From positions 1 through 58,392 of the forward strand of contig JAYTUU010000099.1 of the NCBI GenBank assembly GCA_043744375.1: 58,392 nucleotides of DNA, in the 5' to 3' direction. The DNA is from CAIYPH01 sp043744375 (GTDB taxonomy: Bacteria > Pseudomonadota > Alphaproteobacteria > Acetobacterales > Acetobacteraceae). Positions 23,965 through 33,228 of this stretch are shown here, piece by piece. Numbering within the stretch: position 1 is the first letter of the stretch; the number at the start of each line of letters is the position of its first letter. The translations under genes were made by a program, and so were the position numbers. Under the pieces are notes generated by a model. The model made no database searches and was not told the origin of the DNA. It worked only from the letters and a program-made list of their open reading frames with translations.

Positions 23965-25626
23965 ATGTGGCGTTCTCTCCTCGCACTGACGACGTGCATT
24001 CTGCCGTCACTGGCATGGGCCCAGGCCGCCGGCGACCCGGTTCGCCCACTCGTCATCCTCACCCGCCCGCAGGCCGCTGCCCCGCAGGAATACCAGTCCG
24101 CCGAGATCATGGCGCAGGCGTTCAAGCAGCTCGGCCTGCAAATCTCGCTGCGCCCGCTGCCCGGCCAGCAATTCTCCCAGATCGTCTGGTACGAGCGCCA
24201 GCGCTGGGACGCGACGATGTGGCAGATGGTCGGTCGCCCCGAGCGTTCCGACCCCGATGAACTAACCTACAACCTGTTCCATTCGGCCAATGCCGCCACC
24301 GGCTATGACTTCGTCGGCTACATCAACCCCGACTACGACAAGCTCGCCGAAGCCCAACGCTCCGAGCTCGACCCGATCAAGCGCCAGGCGCTGATCCGTG
24401 AGACGCAGGAAATGATCAACCGCGACCAGCCCTATGGCTACATGGTCCACCCGATCAACCAGTTCGCCATGAACAAGGCGCTGTTCGACGACAAGACGCT
24501 GGTCGACCAGGCCGGCATCGGCATTCGCAATTTCTGGAGCTGGATCAACCTCACACCGAAGGGCGAGCAGAAGGACATCGTCGTCAATTCAACCGCCCCC
24601 TCCGCCACGCTCAACCCGTTCTACATTCCGGGTGCCCAGGGTTCCTGGGTCACGGAACTGGTCTGGGACCGCTTCATGCGCATCGACCCGGATGGCCTGC
24701 CGCGCCCCTGGGCCGCAGCAACCGTTACGCGCCCCACGACGACCACCGTGGAGCTCACTCTGCGCGACGATATGAAGTGGCATGACGGCAGCCCGGTCAC
24801 GATCGATGACGCCGTGTTCAGCCTCATCGCCCCCGGCGTCGGCGACAAGTCGCCGATGTATAAGCCCTTTGTTGTGAACATCGCCAATGTCGAGACGACC
24901 GGACCGAAGTCGCTGCGCATCACGCTGAAACGTCCCGATGCCGCCTTCCTGACGACAACATTGTCCAAACTAAACCTGGCGCCGAAGAGGATTTGGGACC
25001 CGATCCTCACCGGGCTGAAAGACAAGCCCGAGAATCTCGAAAGCGTGCAGGAGCCGAAGCCACTCGGCTCCGGCCCCTACCGGATGGTCCGTTTCTCGCT
25101 CGCCGAGGAGATCGTACTCGAAGCCCATCCGGACCATTGGTCCAAGCCGAAGGCCGCGCGCTGGATCATGCGCGTAACACCGAACATCGAGGCCACGCTG
25201 GGCGCATTGCGGCGCGGCGAGATCAACTTCCTCGGCGACTACACGGGCGACCCGAAGCTGCTCGCCGATCTCGCCAAATCCAATCCGAACATCCACGTCG
25301 CGAGAACGGTGGATATCGGAATCAACTTCCTCGCCTACAACGAGCGCCGCCCGCCATTCAATGACGCAGCGTTTCGCCGCGCCTTGTCAGCCGCGATCGA
25401 CCGCGAGGAAATCGCGAGCGACGCCTGGGGCGGCGCTGCTCTGCCGTCCAACTCCCATGTCTCGCCAGCACTCAAATTCTGGTACGCCGAGGGGATCGAA
25501 AAGCGCGTGCCTGGTGGCAACCTCGAAGGAGCAAAGAAGCTCCTCAAGGACGCCGGCTACGTGCTGGTCAACGGCCGGCTGCACTATCCCGCGGGTGTGA
25601 AGGAAACCACGGCAGTCTACCAGTAA
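23965..25626 (+). CDS. ABC transporter substrate-binding protein, family 5, circularly permuted
   Basis: A periplasmic binding protein of 553 aa with signal peptide MWRSLLALTTCILPSLAWAQ. The order of its parts is reversed compared with DppA/OppA. Residues about 43-200 (AEIMAQAFKQLGLQISLRPL, WDATMWQMVGRPERSDPDEL, GYINPDYDKLAEAQR, INRDQPYGYMVHP) correspond to the usual C-terminal third. Residues about 205-553 (NSTAPSATLNPFYIPG, ELTLRDDMKWHDGSPVTIDD, GSGPYRMVRF, FLAYNERRPPFNDAAFRRAL, LEGAKKLLKDAGY) correspond to the usual N-terminal two thirds. The whole fold is therefore present but permuted. It is the first gene of the dpp-like/hyu operon. Confidence 0.9.
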   Translation: MWRSLLALTTCILPSLAWAQAAGDPVRPLVILTRPQAAAPQEYQSAEIMAQAFKQLGLQISLRPLPGQQFSQIVWYERQRWDATMWQMVGRPERSDPDELTYNLFHSANAATGYDFVGYINPDYDKLAEAQRSELDPIKRQALIRETQEMINRDQPYGYMVHPINQFAMNKALFDDKTLVDQAGIGIRNFWSWINLTPKGEQKDIVVNSTAPSATLNPFYIPGAQGSWVTELVWDRFMRIDPDGLPRPWAAATVTRPTTTTVELTLRDDMKWHDGSPVTIDDAVFSLIAPGVGDKSPMYKPFVVNIANVETTGPKSLRITLKRPDAAFLTTTLSKLNLAPKRIWDPILTGLKDKPENLESVQEPKPLGSGPYRMVRFSLAEEIVLEAHPDHWSKPKAARWIMRVTPNIEATLGALRRGEINFLGDYTGDPKLLADLAKSNPNIHVARTVDIGINFLAYNERRPPFNDAAFRRALSAAIDREEIASDAWGGAALPSNSHVSPALKFWYAEGIEKRVPGGNLEGAKKLLKDAGYVLVNGRLHYPAGVKETTAVYQ

Positions 25627-25651
25627 GCGCCGTCCGCACGAAACTCCCCGC

Positions 25652-26632
25652 GTGGCGCGTCATCTTCGCGAAAGGCTGGTCCACCTCCTGCTCGTGCTCT
25701 GGGCGGTGGCAAGCTTGACGTTCCTGATGTTCCGGCTGATGCCGGGCGATCCCTCGTTGAACTTCCTGTCGCCGCAGTTCAACGAGGAAATGCGCCTGGC
25801 CCTGCTGCGCAGCTTCGGGTTGGACAAGCCACTCTGGGAACAATACCTGATCTACTTCGCCAACATCCTGCGCGGCGATTTCGGCGTCTCCTTCATTCAG
25901 AAGCGCCCGGTGTTCGACATCCTGTTCGAGGCATTGCCGAACACCGTTGTGCTGACGCTGACATCGCTGATCTGCGCCTACACGATCGGTATTCTCGCCG
26001 GCGCCTTCCTGGCCTTCCGCCGCGGCGGGTTGGCCGAAGCCATTGCCATACCCGCAGCACTCGCCACCCGGTCGGCACCAGAGTTCTGGTTGGGCATGCT
26101 CCTGCTCGCCGCCTTCGCTTTCCAGTTCGGCTGGTTCCCGACCGGCGGCGCGGCAAGCCCCGGCGCGCACATCACCACCTTTGCCGAACGGTTCACATCG
26201 CGCGACTTCTGGTGGCACTTGTGCCTGCCCGCAGCGACATTGACACTTTATCTGCAAGGCCTGCCATTGCTGCTGATGCGCGCCACGATGCTTGAAGTCC
26301 TCAACGACGAATTCATTACCATGGCCCGAATGAAAGGCCTGTCCGGCTGGTCCATCGTCATGCGCCACGCCGCCCGCAATGCGCTGCTGCCCGTCGTCAC
26401 CGCCTTCGCGCTCGGCCTTGGTTCTTCGATCGGCGGCAACGTCGTGATCGAAACGGTATTCGCCTGGCCGGGCATCGGCCGCGTGCTGGTGGGCGCCGTG
26501 CAATCGGCCGATTATCCGCTGGCGCAAGGTGCATTCATCATGATCGCCTTTGTTCTCGTCACCATGAATACAATCGCCGACCTCGCTTATGCGGCGCTCG
26601 ATCCCAGGGTTTCCGTCGGTGCCCGGCGCTAG
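25652..26632 (+). CDS. ABC transporter permease, DppB type
   Basis: An inner-membrane permease of 326 aa in the peptide/nickel family. The N-terminal signature RLVHLLLVLWAVASLTFLMFRLMPGDP is typical of DppB. The EAA loop NDEFITMARMKGLSGWSIVMRHAARNALLPVV is intact, and NVVIETVFAWPGIGRVLVGAV is the other hallmark. Translation starts at GTG 25652, 25 bases after the binding-protein gene. It forms a heterodimer with the next gene product. Confidence 0.93.
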   Translation: MARHLRERLVHLLLVLWAVASLTFLMFRLMPGDPSLNFLSPQFNEEMRLALLRSFGLDKPLWEQYLIYFANILRGDFGVSFIQKRPVFDILFEALPNTVVLTLTSLICAYTIGILAGAFLAFRRGGLAEAIAIPAALATRSAPEFWLGMLLLAAFAFQFGWFPTGGAASPGAHITTFAERFTSRDFWWHLCLPAATLTLYLQGLPLLLMRATMLEVLNDEFITMARMKGLSGWSIVMRHAARNALLPVVTAFALGLGSSIGGNVVIETVFAWPGIGRVLVGAVQSADYPLAQGAFIMIAFVLVTMNTIADLAYAALDPRVSVGARR

Positions 26633-27479
26633 CGCCCTCCTCCGCTTTCTGCGCGGCGAACCCTTCGCGGCCGTGGGGGCGGCGATCTATGCGATCATCG
26701 TCGCCGGCGCACTGCTGGCCGATCGCATCGCGCCCTACAACCCCCGCGAGATCTTACGCGTCAATCGCCGCATCGCCCGCTACGTTGAGATATCGCCGGA
26801 GTTCTGGCTCGGCACAACGGCATCAGGGCGTGACGTGTTCAGCCAACTCATTCACGGCACCCGCGCGGCGCTCGAAGTGGGCCTCACCGCCGCCATCGCG
26901 GTCGTCGCCATCGGCACACTGCTCGGCCTGCTCGCGGGCTATCTCGGCGGCTGGGTGGACAAGTTGGTGACCCGCGCGGCCGACATGGTGCTCGGCCTGC
27001 CGTTCCTGCCCTCGATGCTCGTCCTCGCCGCCCTCACGCGGCCGGGCACGTCGACCGTGATCTTTACCGTCACGCTGCTGCTATGGCCGAACACCGCGCG
27101 GGTCATCCGCAGCCAGGTGCTCAGCCTTCGCGAACGCGCCTGGGTGGAAGCCGCGCGCGTCACCGGCTGCTCGAGTGCCCGCATCATGTTCGTGCATGTG
27201 CTGCCGCAGGTGTTGCCGCTCGCCGCCCTCTATGCCTCCGTCGCCATCGGCTGGGCCATCCTCGCCGAAGCCGCCGCCTCCTTCCTCGGCTTCGGCGATC
27301 CGGAAGTTGTGAGCTGGGGCGTGATGTTGCAGGACGCCTACGCCAGCCAGGCGCTCTCGCGCGGGGCCTGGAACTGGTTCGTGCCGCCCGGCCTGGCCAT
27401 CGTGCTGATGGTGCTCGCCGGGTTCATGATTTCGCGCGGATCAGAAAAATTGCTGTTCCCCAAACTGGGAGACAAGTAA
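26619..27479 (+). CDS. ABC transporter permease, DppC type
   Basis: The second channel subunit, about 286 aa. Family features are FWLGTTASGRDVFSQLIHGTRAALEVGL, with the DppC 'GTD..GRD..SR...G.R' signature, and the EAA loop REWVEAARVTGCS-like segment (here RAWVEAARVTGCSSARIMFVHVLP). SFLGFGDPEVVSWGVMLQDA follows. The gene overlaps the DppB gene; GTG 26619 (14-bp overlap) and ATG 26589 (44-bp overlap) are both possible starts. I prefer GTG because the protein then begins just before the first membrane segment. The stop at 27477-27479 overlaps the apparent ATT start of the next gene. Confidence 0.9.
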   Translation: MPGASALLRFLRGEPFAAVGAAIYAIIVAGALLADRIAPYNPREILRVNRRIARYVEISPEFWLGTTASGRDVFSQLIHGTRAALEVGLTAAIAVVAIGTLLGLLAGYLGGWVDKLVTRAADMVLGLPFLPSMLVLAALTRPGTSTVIFTVTLLLWPNTARVIRSQVLSLRERAWVEAARVTGCSSARIMFVHVLPQVLPLAALYASVAIGWAILAEAAASFLGFGDPEVVSWGVMLQDAYASQALSRGAWNWFVPPGLAIVLMVLAGFMISRGSEKLLFPKLGDK

Positions 27480-28480
27480 TTCTCCTCTCCGTTCGCAATC
27501 TCGGCATCCACTATGCTTCGCGCGCCGGCGCCGTCCGTGCCGTCGATGGCGCCGATCTCGATGTTCCCGCAGGGTCCATCGTCGGGCTTGTCGGTGAAAG
27601 CGGCTGCGGAAAATCGACCCTGGGTCGTGGTCTCATGGGCGTGTTGCCTGACGCCGCACGCATTGCCGAAGGCGAAATTCATTTCGAGGGCCGCGATCTA
27701 CTGACGCTTTCCGAACGCGAGCGACGGGCTTTGCGCTGGCGACGGATGTCATTCATTCCGCAAACCGCAATGAACGCGCTCGACCCCGTGCTTCGGCTGC
27801 GCGTCCAGATGCTCGAGGTTCTCCGCGAACGCGGCGGCCTCGGCGCGGCGGCGGCCCTGGCACGGGCGGAAGCTTTGTTCCACCAGGTCGGCCTCGACCC
27901 CGCCCGTCTCGCCGATTATCCGCATCAGTTCTCCGGTGGCATGCGCCAGCGCGCGTCGATAGCCCTGGCCCTCGCCCTTGATCCAGCCCTGGTGATTGCC
28001 GACGAACCGGTCACGGCACTCGATGTCATCGTGCAGCGCCAGGTCCTCGATGTAATGCGCGAACTACAGTCCCGCCTGGGCATCGCGATGATACTGATCA
28101 CCCACGACATGGCGGTTGTTGCCTATGCGTGCGACCGCGTCGCGGTGATGTATGCCGGCCGGATCGTCGAATCGGGCCGCGCCGCGGATGTGCTGGAGCG
28201 GCCCTTGCATCCCTACACGATGGGCCTCACCCACGCCTTCCCCGACGTTCACGGCGGAACCTCCTCCCTCGTGCCGATCGACGGCGCACCGCCGATCCTG
28301 ATCGACCCGCAACCGGGTTGCCGGTTCTCGCCGCGCTGCCCGTTTGCATTGTCTCGTTGCCACACAGAAACACCGCCACCCGTCGCCGAAGCTGGCCATA
28401 GTGTCTCGTGCTTCCGCGCTGGAGACGCCGCTTCGTTGCGGGTCGCAGCCGCCGATCCGGCCACCTGGGCCGCCGCATGA
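27479..28480 (+). CDS. ABC transporter ATP-binding protein, DppD type, apparent ATT start
   Basis: The first ATPase of the peptide-type importer, 333 aa. Walker A GESGCGKST, Q-loop FIPQTAMNALDP, signature FSGGMRQR, Walker B VIADEPVTALD and ITHDMAVVAYACDR are all present. So is the C-terminal oligopeptide-transporter cysteine motif CRFSPRCPFALSRC. No ATG, GTG or TTG occurs in frame between the upstream coding overlap and Walker A. The only fitting start is ATT at 27479, eight bases after GGGAG and overlapping the DppC stop (TAATT). The domain begins immediately afterwards (LLSVRNLGIHYASRAG), so no large N-terminal part is missing. A sequencing error that destroyed an ATG or GTG is the alternative. 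Confidence 0.88.
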   Translation: MLLSVRNLGIHYASRAGAVRAVDGADLDVPAGSIVGLVGESGCGKSTLGRGLMGVLPDAARIAEGEIHFEGRDLLTLSERERRALRWRRMSFIPQTAMNALDPVLRLRVQMLEVLRERGGLGAAAALARAEALFHQVGLDPARLADYPHQFSGGMRQRASIALALALDPALVIADEPVTALDVIVQRQVLDVMRELQSRLGIAMILITHDMAVVAYACDRVAVMYAGRIVESGRAADVLERPLHPYTMGLTHAFPDVHGGTSSLVPIDGAPPILIDPQPGCRFSPRCPFALSRCHTETPPPVAEAGHSVSCFRAGDAASLRVAAADPATWAAA

Positions 28481-29430
28481 GCGCAGTGATCACGGCGGAA
28501 GGCCTCGCAAAAACCTTCCGAATGCGCGGACGCGAGGTCCATGCGGTCCAGCACGTTTCGCTCTCGGTCAGTGCCGGCGAGGCCGTCGGCATTGTCGGCG
28601 AGAGCGGCTGCGGCAAGACAACGACGGCAAGGATGCTGCTGCGCCTCGAAGACCCCACCGCTGGACACATAACCTTCGAGGGGCAGGACATCACGGCCTT
28701 GCGCGGCGCCGCACTCCTGCCCTTCCGCGCCCGTGCGCAGCTCGTCTTCCAGAATCCGTTCGACGCGCTCAATCCACGCTTCACAATCCGCCGTTCCCTC
28801 GCCGAACCGCTACGCAATTTCGGCGTTCCCGCCAGCGAACATCCGGCACGGATCGAAGCGGTGATGCAGCGCGTCCGCCTCACACCCTCCGCCGCCTGGC
28901 TCGATCGCCACCCGCACGAACTCTCCGGCGGCCAGCTCCAGCGCGTCGTCCTCGCCCGCGCCCTCATCCCCGGTCCACAACTCATCGTCGCCGACGAACC
29001 GGTCTCCATGCTCGACGTGTCCGTTCGCGCCGGCATCCTCAACCTGCTGCGCGCCGCCCGCGACGAGCTCGGCCTCGCCGCCATCTACATCAGCCACGAC
29101 CTCGCGCTGATCCGCTACGTATGCGAACGCACCCTGGTGATGTATCTCGGCCGTGTCGTCGAGGAAGGCCCGACCGCCGCCCTCATCGAGACGCCCGAGC
29201 ATCCGTACACCCGCGCCCTCGTCGCCGCCGTGCCAGTGCCACGCATCGAACAGGACCGCGCGCCCCTGCCCATCCGCGGCGCCTTGTCCGACAAGCCACT
29301 GCAAGGCCCCGGCTGCGCCTTTCGCGATCGCTGCCCTGCCGCCTTCGCCCGCTGCACGGCTGAGGCACCGGCACTACGGGCAATCGCGCCCGACCGCAAC
29401 GTCGCCTGCCACCTCGGAGACGCCCCATGA
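28477..29430 (+). CDS. ABC transporter ATP-binding protein, DppF type
   Basis: The second ATPase, 317 aa. Walker A GESGCGKTT, Q-loop LVFQNPFDALNP, signature ELSGGQLQR, Walker B LIVADEPVSMLD and YISHDLALIRYVCER are intact. The C-terminal family motif GCAFRDRCPAAFARC follows. The ATG at 28477 overlaps the previous stop (ATGA), and its own end overlaps the hydantoinase B start in the same way, so transporter and enzyme genes are translationally coupled. Confidence 0.93.
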   Translation: MSAVITAEGLAKTFRMRGREVHAVQHVSLSVSAGEAVGIVGESGCGKTTTARMLLRLEDPTAGHITFEGQDITALRGAALLPFRARAQLVFQNPFDALNPRFTIRRSLAEPLRNFGVPASEHPARIEAVMQRVRLTPSAAWLDRHPHELSGGQLQRVVLARALIPGPQLIVADEPVSMLDVSVRAGILNLLRAARDELGLAAIYISHDLALIRYVCERTLVMYLGRVVEEGPTAALIETPEHPYTRALVAAVPVPRIEQDRAPLPIRGALSDKPLQGPGCAFRDRCPAAFARCTAEAPALRAIAPDRNVACHLGDAP

Positions 29431-31184
29431 GCCGCTGCGATCCTGTCACGCTCGAAATCATCCGCGGCGCCATCCGCGCCGCGCAGTCGGAGATGGAGGC
29501 GCTGATCGAACGCACCGCCATCTCCGCCTTCATCCGCGAGAAGAAGGATTTCTACACGGCCCTGTTCGATGCCGACGGCGTCATGGCCGTCGGCTCCAAC
29601 GTACCCATCTTCGGCGATATCTGCGGCCCGGTGTTCGAGAAATTCCCGATCGAGACCATCAGGCCCGGCGATCTCTACTGGTACAGCGACTGCTATGCCA
29701 GCCGCGGCGCCGTTTCGCATTCGAACGATCAGGTCTTCCTCGCGCCGGTCTTCCACGCCGGCAAGCGCGTCGCCTTCGTCATGGGCTGGGCGCATTTCTC
29801 CGATGTCGGCGGCATGCGCCCCGGCTCGATCTCGCCCGATGCCACCGACATCTTCCAGGAAGGCATCATCATCCCCGTCACCAAACTCATCGACCAGGGC
29901 ACAACAAACGACGCCACCCTGGAAATCTTCTACCGCAACTCCCGCTACCCCGCGACCTGCAAGGGCGACACGCGGGCGTTGATGGCGAGCGTCGAACTCG
30001 GCATCCGCCGCATGGCCGAAATCGCCGAACGTTTCAGCCCCGCCACCCTGACCGACGCCCTCGCGCAACTCCTCGCCCGCACCGAGGCCCTGGTCCGCAA
30101 GCGCCTGCGCGAAACCTTCCCGGTCGGGACCCATCGTTTCACCGACGCGCTGGACACTGACGGCCACGGCTCCGGCCCTGTGCGCATTCGGTTCGCCCTC
30201 ACCCGCACGCCGGATGACCGCTTCATCCTCGACGCCAGCGAGTCCGACGACCAGACCAAAGGCCCCGTCAACTTCCTGATGAACCGCGACGTCCCCGGCA
30301 TGGCGCTCGGCCTCTACTTCATCGGCGGCGACCCCGCACAGGTCTGCAACGCCGGCGGCCCGCGCGCGCTCGACGAGATCATCCTGCGCCCCGGCTCCGT
30401 CCTGCGCCCGAATTTCCCAGCCCCTCTGGGCATGCGCGGCATGACGATGATGCGCGTCCTCGCCGCCCTGAACGGCCTCATCAACGTCGCCGGCACCCCC
30501 GCCCCGGCCGCCCATTCCGCCTACGTCATCATGCTGCTGCGCGGCATGGCGAATGGCAAACCCTTCCTGATGTCCGACGGCATCGGCGTCGGCTACGGCG
30601 CCCGCCCGACCGCCGATGGCATCGACACCGTCTATTTCGTCGCCCAGGAAAACTACCCCGTCGAGTTCCTCGAACTCGGCTACCCCGTCCGCCTGACAAC
30701 CTACAGCGCGCATCGCGACAGCGGCGGCCCCGGCCGCTTCCGCGGCGGCGTCGGTATCGTGCGCGAATACGAAATCCTCGCCGACGAAGCCATTCTCGCC
30801 GTTCGCATCGACAGCGTGACCAACCCGCCCTGGGGCGTCGCCGGCGGCCTCAGCGGCGGCGTGGGCGGCGCGATCATCAACCCCCGCCAGCCCGATGAAC
30901 GCATTCTCCGTCCGCTCTCCGACGGCAACGCGGTCAAGCGCGGCGACATCCTGCGCATCGAAACCGGCGGCGGCGGCGGCTACGGCCACCCCTATGACCG
31001 ACCTCCGGAGGAGGTACTGCGCGACGTCCAGGACGGCTTCGTCAGCGTCGACGCCGCCGCACGCCACTATGGCGTGGTCCTGCGCGAAGGCGTGCTCGAC
31101 CTCCCCGCCACCGCCGCCCGCCGCGCCCAGCGCCCCGCTTCCGGCGCCTTCCACCGCAGGGACTATGTCGATGTCATCAGCTGA
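29427..31184 (+). CDS. hyuB: Hydantoinase B/oxoprolinase-type beta subunit
   Basis: The B subunit of the ATP-dependent hydantoinase/5-oxoprolinase family, 585 aa. It begins DPVTLEIIRGAIRAAQSEME, the family start. GDICGPVFEKFPIETIRPGDLYWYSDCYAS, the HFSDVGGMRPGSI metal-binding region and GRFRGGVGIVREYEIL near the C-terminus all match HyuB. With HyuA it hydrolyses a cyclic amide at the cost of ATP. It sits directly behind a peptide-type importer, and the substrate is probably what the importer brings in. Start and transporter stop overlap by ATGA. Confidence 0.92.
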   Translation: MSRCDPVTLEIIRGAIRAAQSEMEALIERTAISAFIREKKDFYTALFDADGVMAVGSNVPIFGDICGPVFEKFPIETIRPGDLYWYSDCYASRGAVSHSNDQVFLAPVFHAGKRVAFVMGWAHFSDVGGMRPGSISPDATDIFQEGIIIPVTKLIDQGTTNDATLEIFYRNSRYPATCKGDTRALMASVELGIRRMAEIAERFSPATLTDALAQLLARTEALVRKRLRETFPVGTHRFTDALDTDGHGSGPVRIRFALTRTPDDRFILDASESDDQTKGPVNFLMNRDVPGMALGLYFIGGDPAQVCNAGGPRALDEIILRPGSVLRPNFPAPLGMRGMTMMRVLAALNGLINVAGTPAPAAHSAYVIMLLRGMANGKPFLMSDGIGVGYGARPTADGIDTVYFVAQENYPVEFLELGYPVRLTTYSAHRDSGGPGRFRGGVGIVREYEILADEAILAVRIDSVTNPPWGVAGGLSGGVGGAIINPRQPDERILRPLSDGNAVKRGDILRIETGGGGGYGHPYDRPPEEVLRDVQDGFVSVDAAARHYGVVLREGVLDLPATAARRAQRPASGAFHRRDYVDVIS

Positions 31185-33228
31185 AACAAAAATCTCGGTG
31201 GCCGTCGACATCGGCGGCACCTTCACCGACATCACCCTGCAAGACCCCGCGACCGGCCGCGCCTGGCGCGCCAAAACGCCGTCCACCCCCGCCGACCCGT
31301 CGCAGGCCTTCCTGATCGGCGTTCGCCTCGCCCTCGACGCGGCCGGCCTGCCGGCAGAAAGCATTGCGCGGGTGCTGCATGGCACCACGGTTGCCACAAA
31401 CCTCATCCTCGAAGGCAAGGGTGCGACGACGGCGCTCATCACCACCGCCGGCTTCCGCCACGTGCTCGATATCGGCCGCCAGGACATTCCGCGCCGCGCC
31501 AATCTCTACGCCTGGATCAAGCCGCGACGCCCGGTGCCGCCGTCACGCGTGCTCGAAGTGATCGAGCGCGTCGGTCCCGGCGGGGTAGTGCTCACGCCGC
31601 TCGACGAAGCCTCGGTTGCCGAGGCGGCCGAAGCCTGCGGCCGCCTCGGCGTGCAATCCGTCGCCATCTGCCTGCTGCACAGCTTCTCCCATCCGGCCCA
31701 TGAACGACGCGTCGCCGAACTGCTGCGCGCCGCACTCCCGGGCGTCGCGATCACCGCCTCGGTAGACGTGCTGCCGATCGCGCGCGAATACGAGCGAACG
31801 CTGGTGACCATCCTCAACGCCTCCGTCATGCCGGCGATCTCCACCTATGTCGAACGCCTCGAACGCCGGCTGGACGAGGCGGGCATCGCGGCCCCGCTAC
31901 TGCTGATGCAATCGAACGGCGGCGTCGCCGGGGCCGCCGCCATCCGCCGCGCCCCCGCCGTCACCGCCCTCTCCGGCCCGGCCGCCGGCGTGGTTGGCGC
32001 CCGCGAAGTGGCCATGGCGGCCGGCATCGCCAACATCATCACCGTCGATATCGGCGGCACCTCGGCCGATATCTGTCTGATCAAGGACGGCAAGATCGGG
32101 TTGACCCAACAGGGCAAGGTCGGCGATTGGCCACTCTGCCTGCCAATGGTCGACATGGTCACCGTCGGCGCCGGCGGCGGCTCGATCGCGCGCGTGGCCG
32201 ATGGCGGCCTCTCCGTCGGCCCGGCCAGCGCGGGCGCCGATCCCGGCCCGGCCTGCTACGGCATGGGCGGCATCGAAGCCACAGTCACGGACGCCCATAT
32301 CGTGCTCGGCCACTTGCCGCCCGAACTCCTCGGCGGGCGCATGCGGCTCGATAGCGCCGCCGCCGAAGCCGCGATCCGCACCCGCGTCGCCGCCCCCCTC
32401 GGCCTCGATCCGCACGCCGCCGCCCGCGGCATTCTCGCCATCGCCGACAACAACATGGTCGGCGCCATCCGCGTCGTCTCCGTCGAGCGGGGCCACGATC
32501 CGCGCGACTTCTCCCTCGTCCCCTTCGGCGGCGCCGGCCCGCTGCACGGCTGCGCCCTGGCCGATTTGCTCGGCATCACCACCGTGCTGATCCCCCCCGC
32601 CCCCGGCGTGCTCTGCGCCGAGGGCCTGCTGGCGGCCGATCTGCGCGCCGAATTCCAGCGCGCCATGCCCAGCGCCGGCACCCCCGCCGGCACCCCCGAC
32701 GACACCGCCGACGACACCGCCGCCCGCGCGATCATCGCCGCCCTGCGCACCGAAGCCGCCGCCTGGTTCGACGAGGAACGCGTTCCCGCCGCCGACCGTG
32801 GGCTCGAAGACATCGCCCTGATGCGCTACGAGGGCCAAGGCGGCGAGCTTGCCGTCGCCTGGGCCGGCAATGGCGCCGCCACCACCGCCGCCTTCGACGC
32901 CGCCCACCAGGCGCTTTACGGCTTCACCCTCAATGCCCCGATCGAACTGGTCACCCTGCGCGTCGAGGCCACCGGGCGGCTGCCGCCCCCGGTGATCGCC
33001 GCACCCGCCGCCGTTGCCGGCGCCGCCACCGGCAGCCGCATCGTGCATTTCGCATCAGGCACACAGAACGCCACGGTGTTCGACCGCGCCAGCCTGCCGC
33101 CGTGCGCCACGTTCGCCGGCCCGGCCATCCTCACCCAACTCGACGCGACCACGCTGGTTCCGCCCGGCTGGACCGGCGCCGTGCACCCCTCCGGCGCGTT
33201 GATCCTGCGGCGCGATCAGGCCGGATAA
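31171..33228 (+). CDS. hyuA: Hydantoinase A/oxoprolinase-type alpha subunit
   Basis: The ATP-binding A subunit, 685 aa, of the ASKHA-like hydantoinase/oxoprolinase family. The N-terminal phosphate loop VAVDIGGTFTDITLQ, the HGTTVATNLILEGKG segment, the second phosphate motif TVDIGGTSADICLI, and GAGGGSIARV and DPGPACYG are all in order. The ATG at 31171 has AGGG nine bases upstream; an ATG at 31165 is too close. It overlaps hyuB by 14 bp. It has Ala/Gly-rich DNA repeats near 32680-32720, which may be a slippage-prone insert. It is the last gene of the operon. Confidence 0.92.
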   Translation: MSSAETKISVAVDIGGTFTDITLQDPATGRAWRAKTPSTPADPSQAFLIGVRLALDAAGLPAESIARVLHGTTVATNLILEGKGATTALITTAGFRHVLDIGRQDIPRRANLYAWIKPRRPVPPSRVLEVIERVGPGGVVLTPLDEASVAEAAEACGRLGVQSVAICLLHSFSHPAHERRVAELLRAALPGVAITASVDVLPIAREYERTLVTILNASVMPAISTYVERLERRLDEAGIAAPLLLMQSNGGVAGAAAIRRAPAVTALSGPAAGVVGAREVAMAAGIANIITVDIGGTSADICLIKDGKIGLTQQGKVGDWPLCLPMVDMVTVGAGGGSIARVADGGLSVGPASAGADPGPACYGMGGIEATVTDAHIVLGHLPPELLGGRMRLDSAAAEAAIRTRVAAPLGLDPHAAARGILAIADNNMVGAIRVVSVERGHDPRDFSLVPFGGAGPLHGCALADLLGITTVLIPPAPGVLCAEGLLAADLRAEFQRAMPSAGTPAGTPDDTADDTAARAIIAALRTEAAAWFDEERVPAADRGLEDIALMRYEGQGGELAVAWAGNGAATTAAFDAAHQALYGFTLNAPIELVTLRVEATGRLPPPVIAAPAAVAGAATGSRIVHFASGTQNATVFDRASLPPCATFAGPAILTQLDATTLVPPGWTGAVHPSGALILRRDQAG

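Noticed and set aside
29115..31502. Minus-strand open frame of 795 codons opposite dppF and hyuB
   Set aside because: Antisense shadow; no domain, and the opposite frame matches hyuB throughout.
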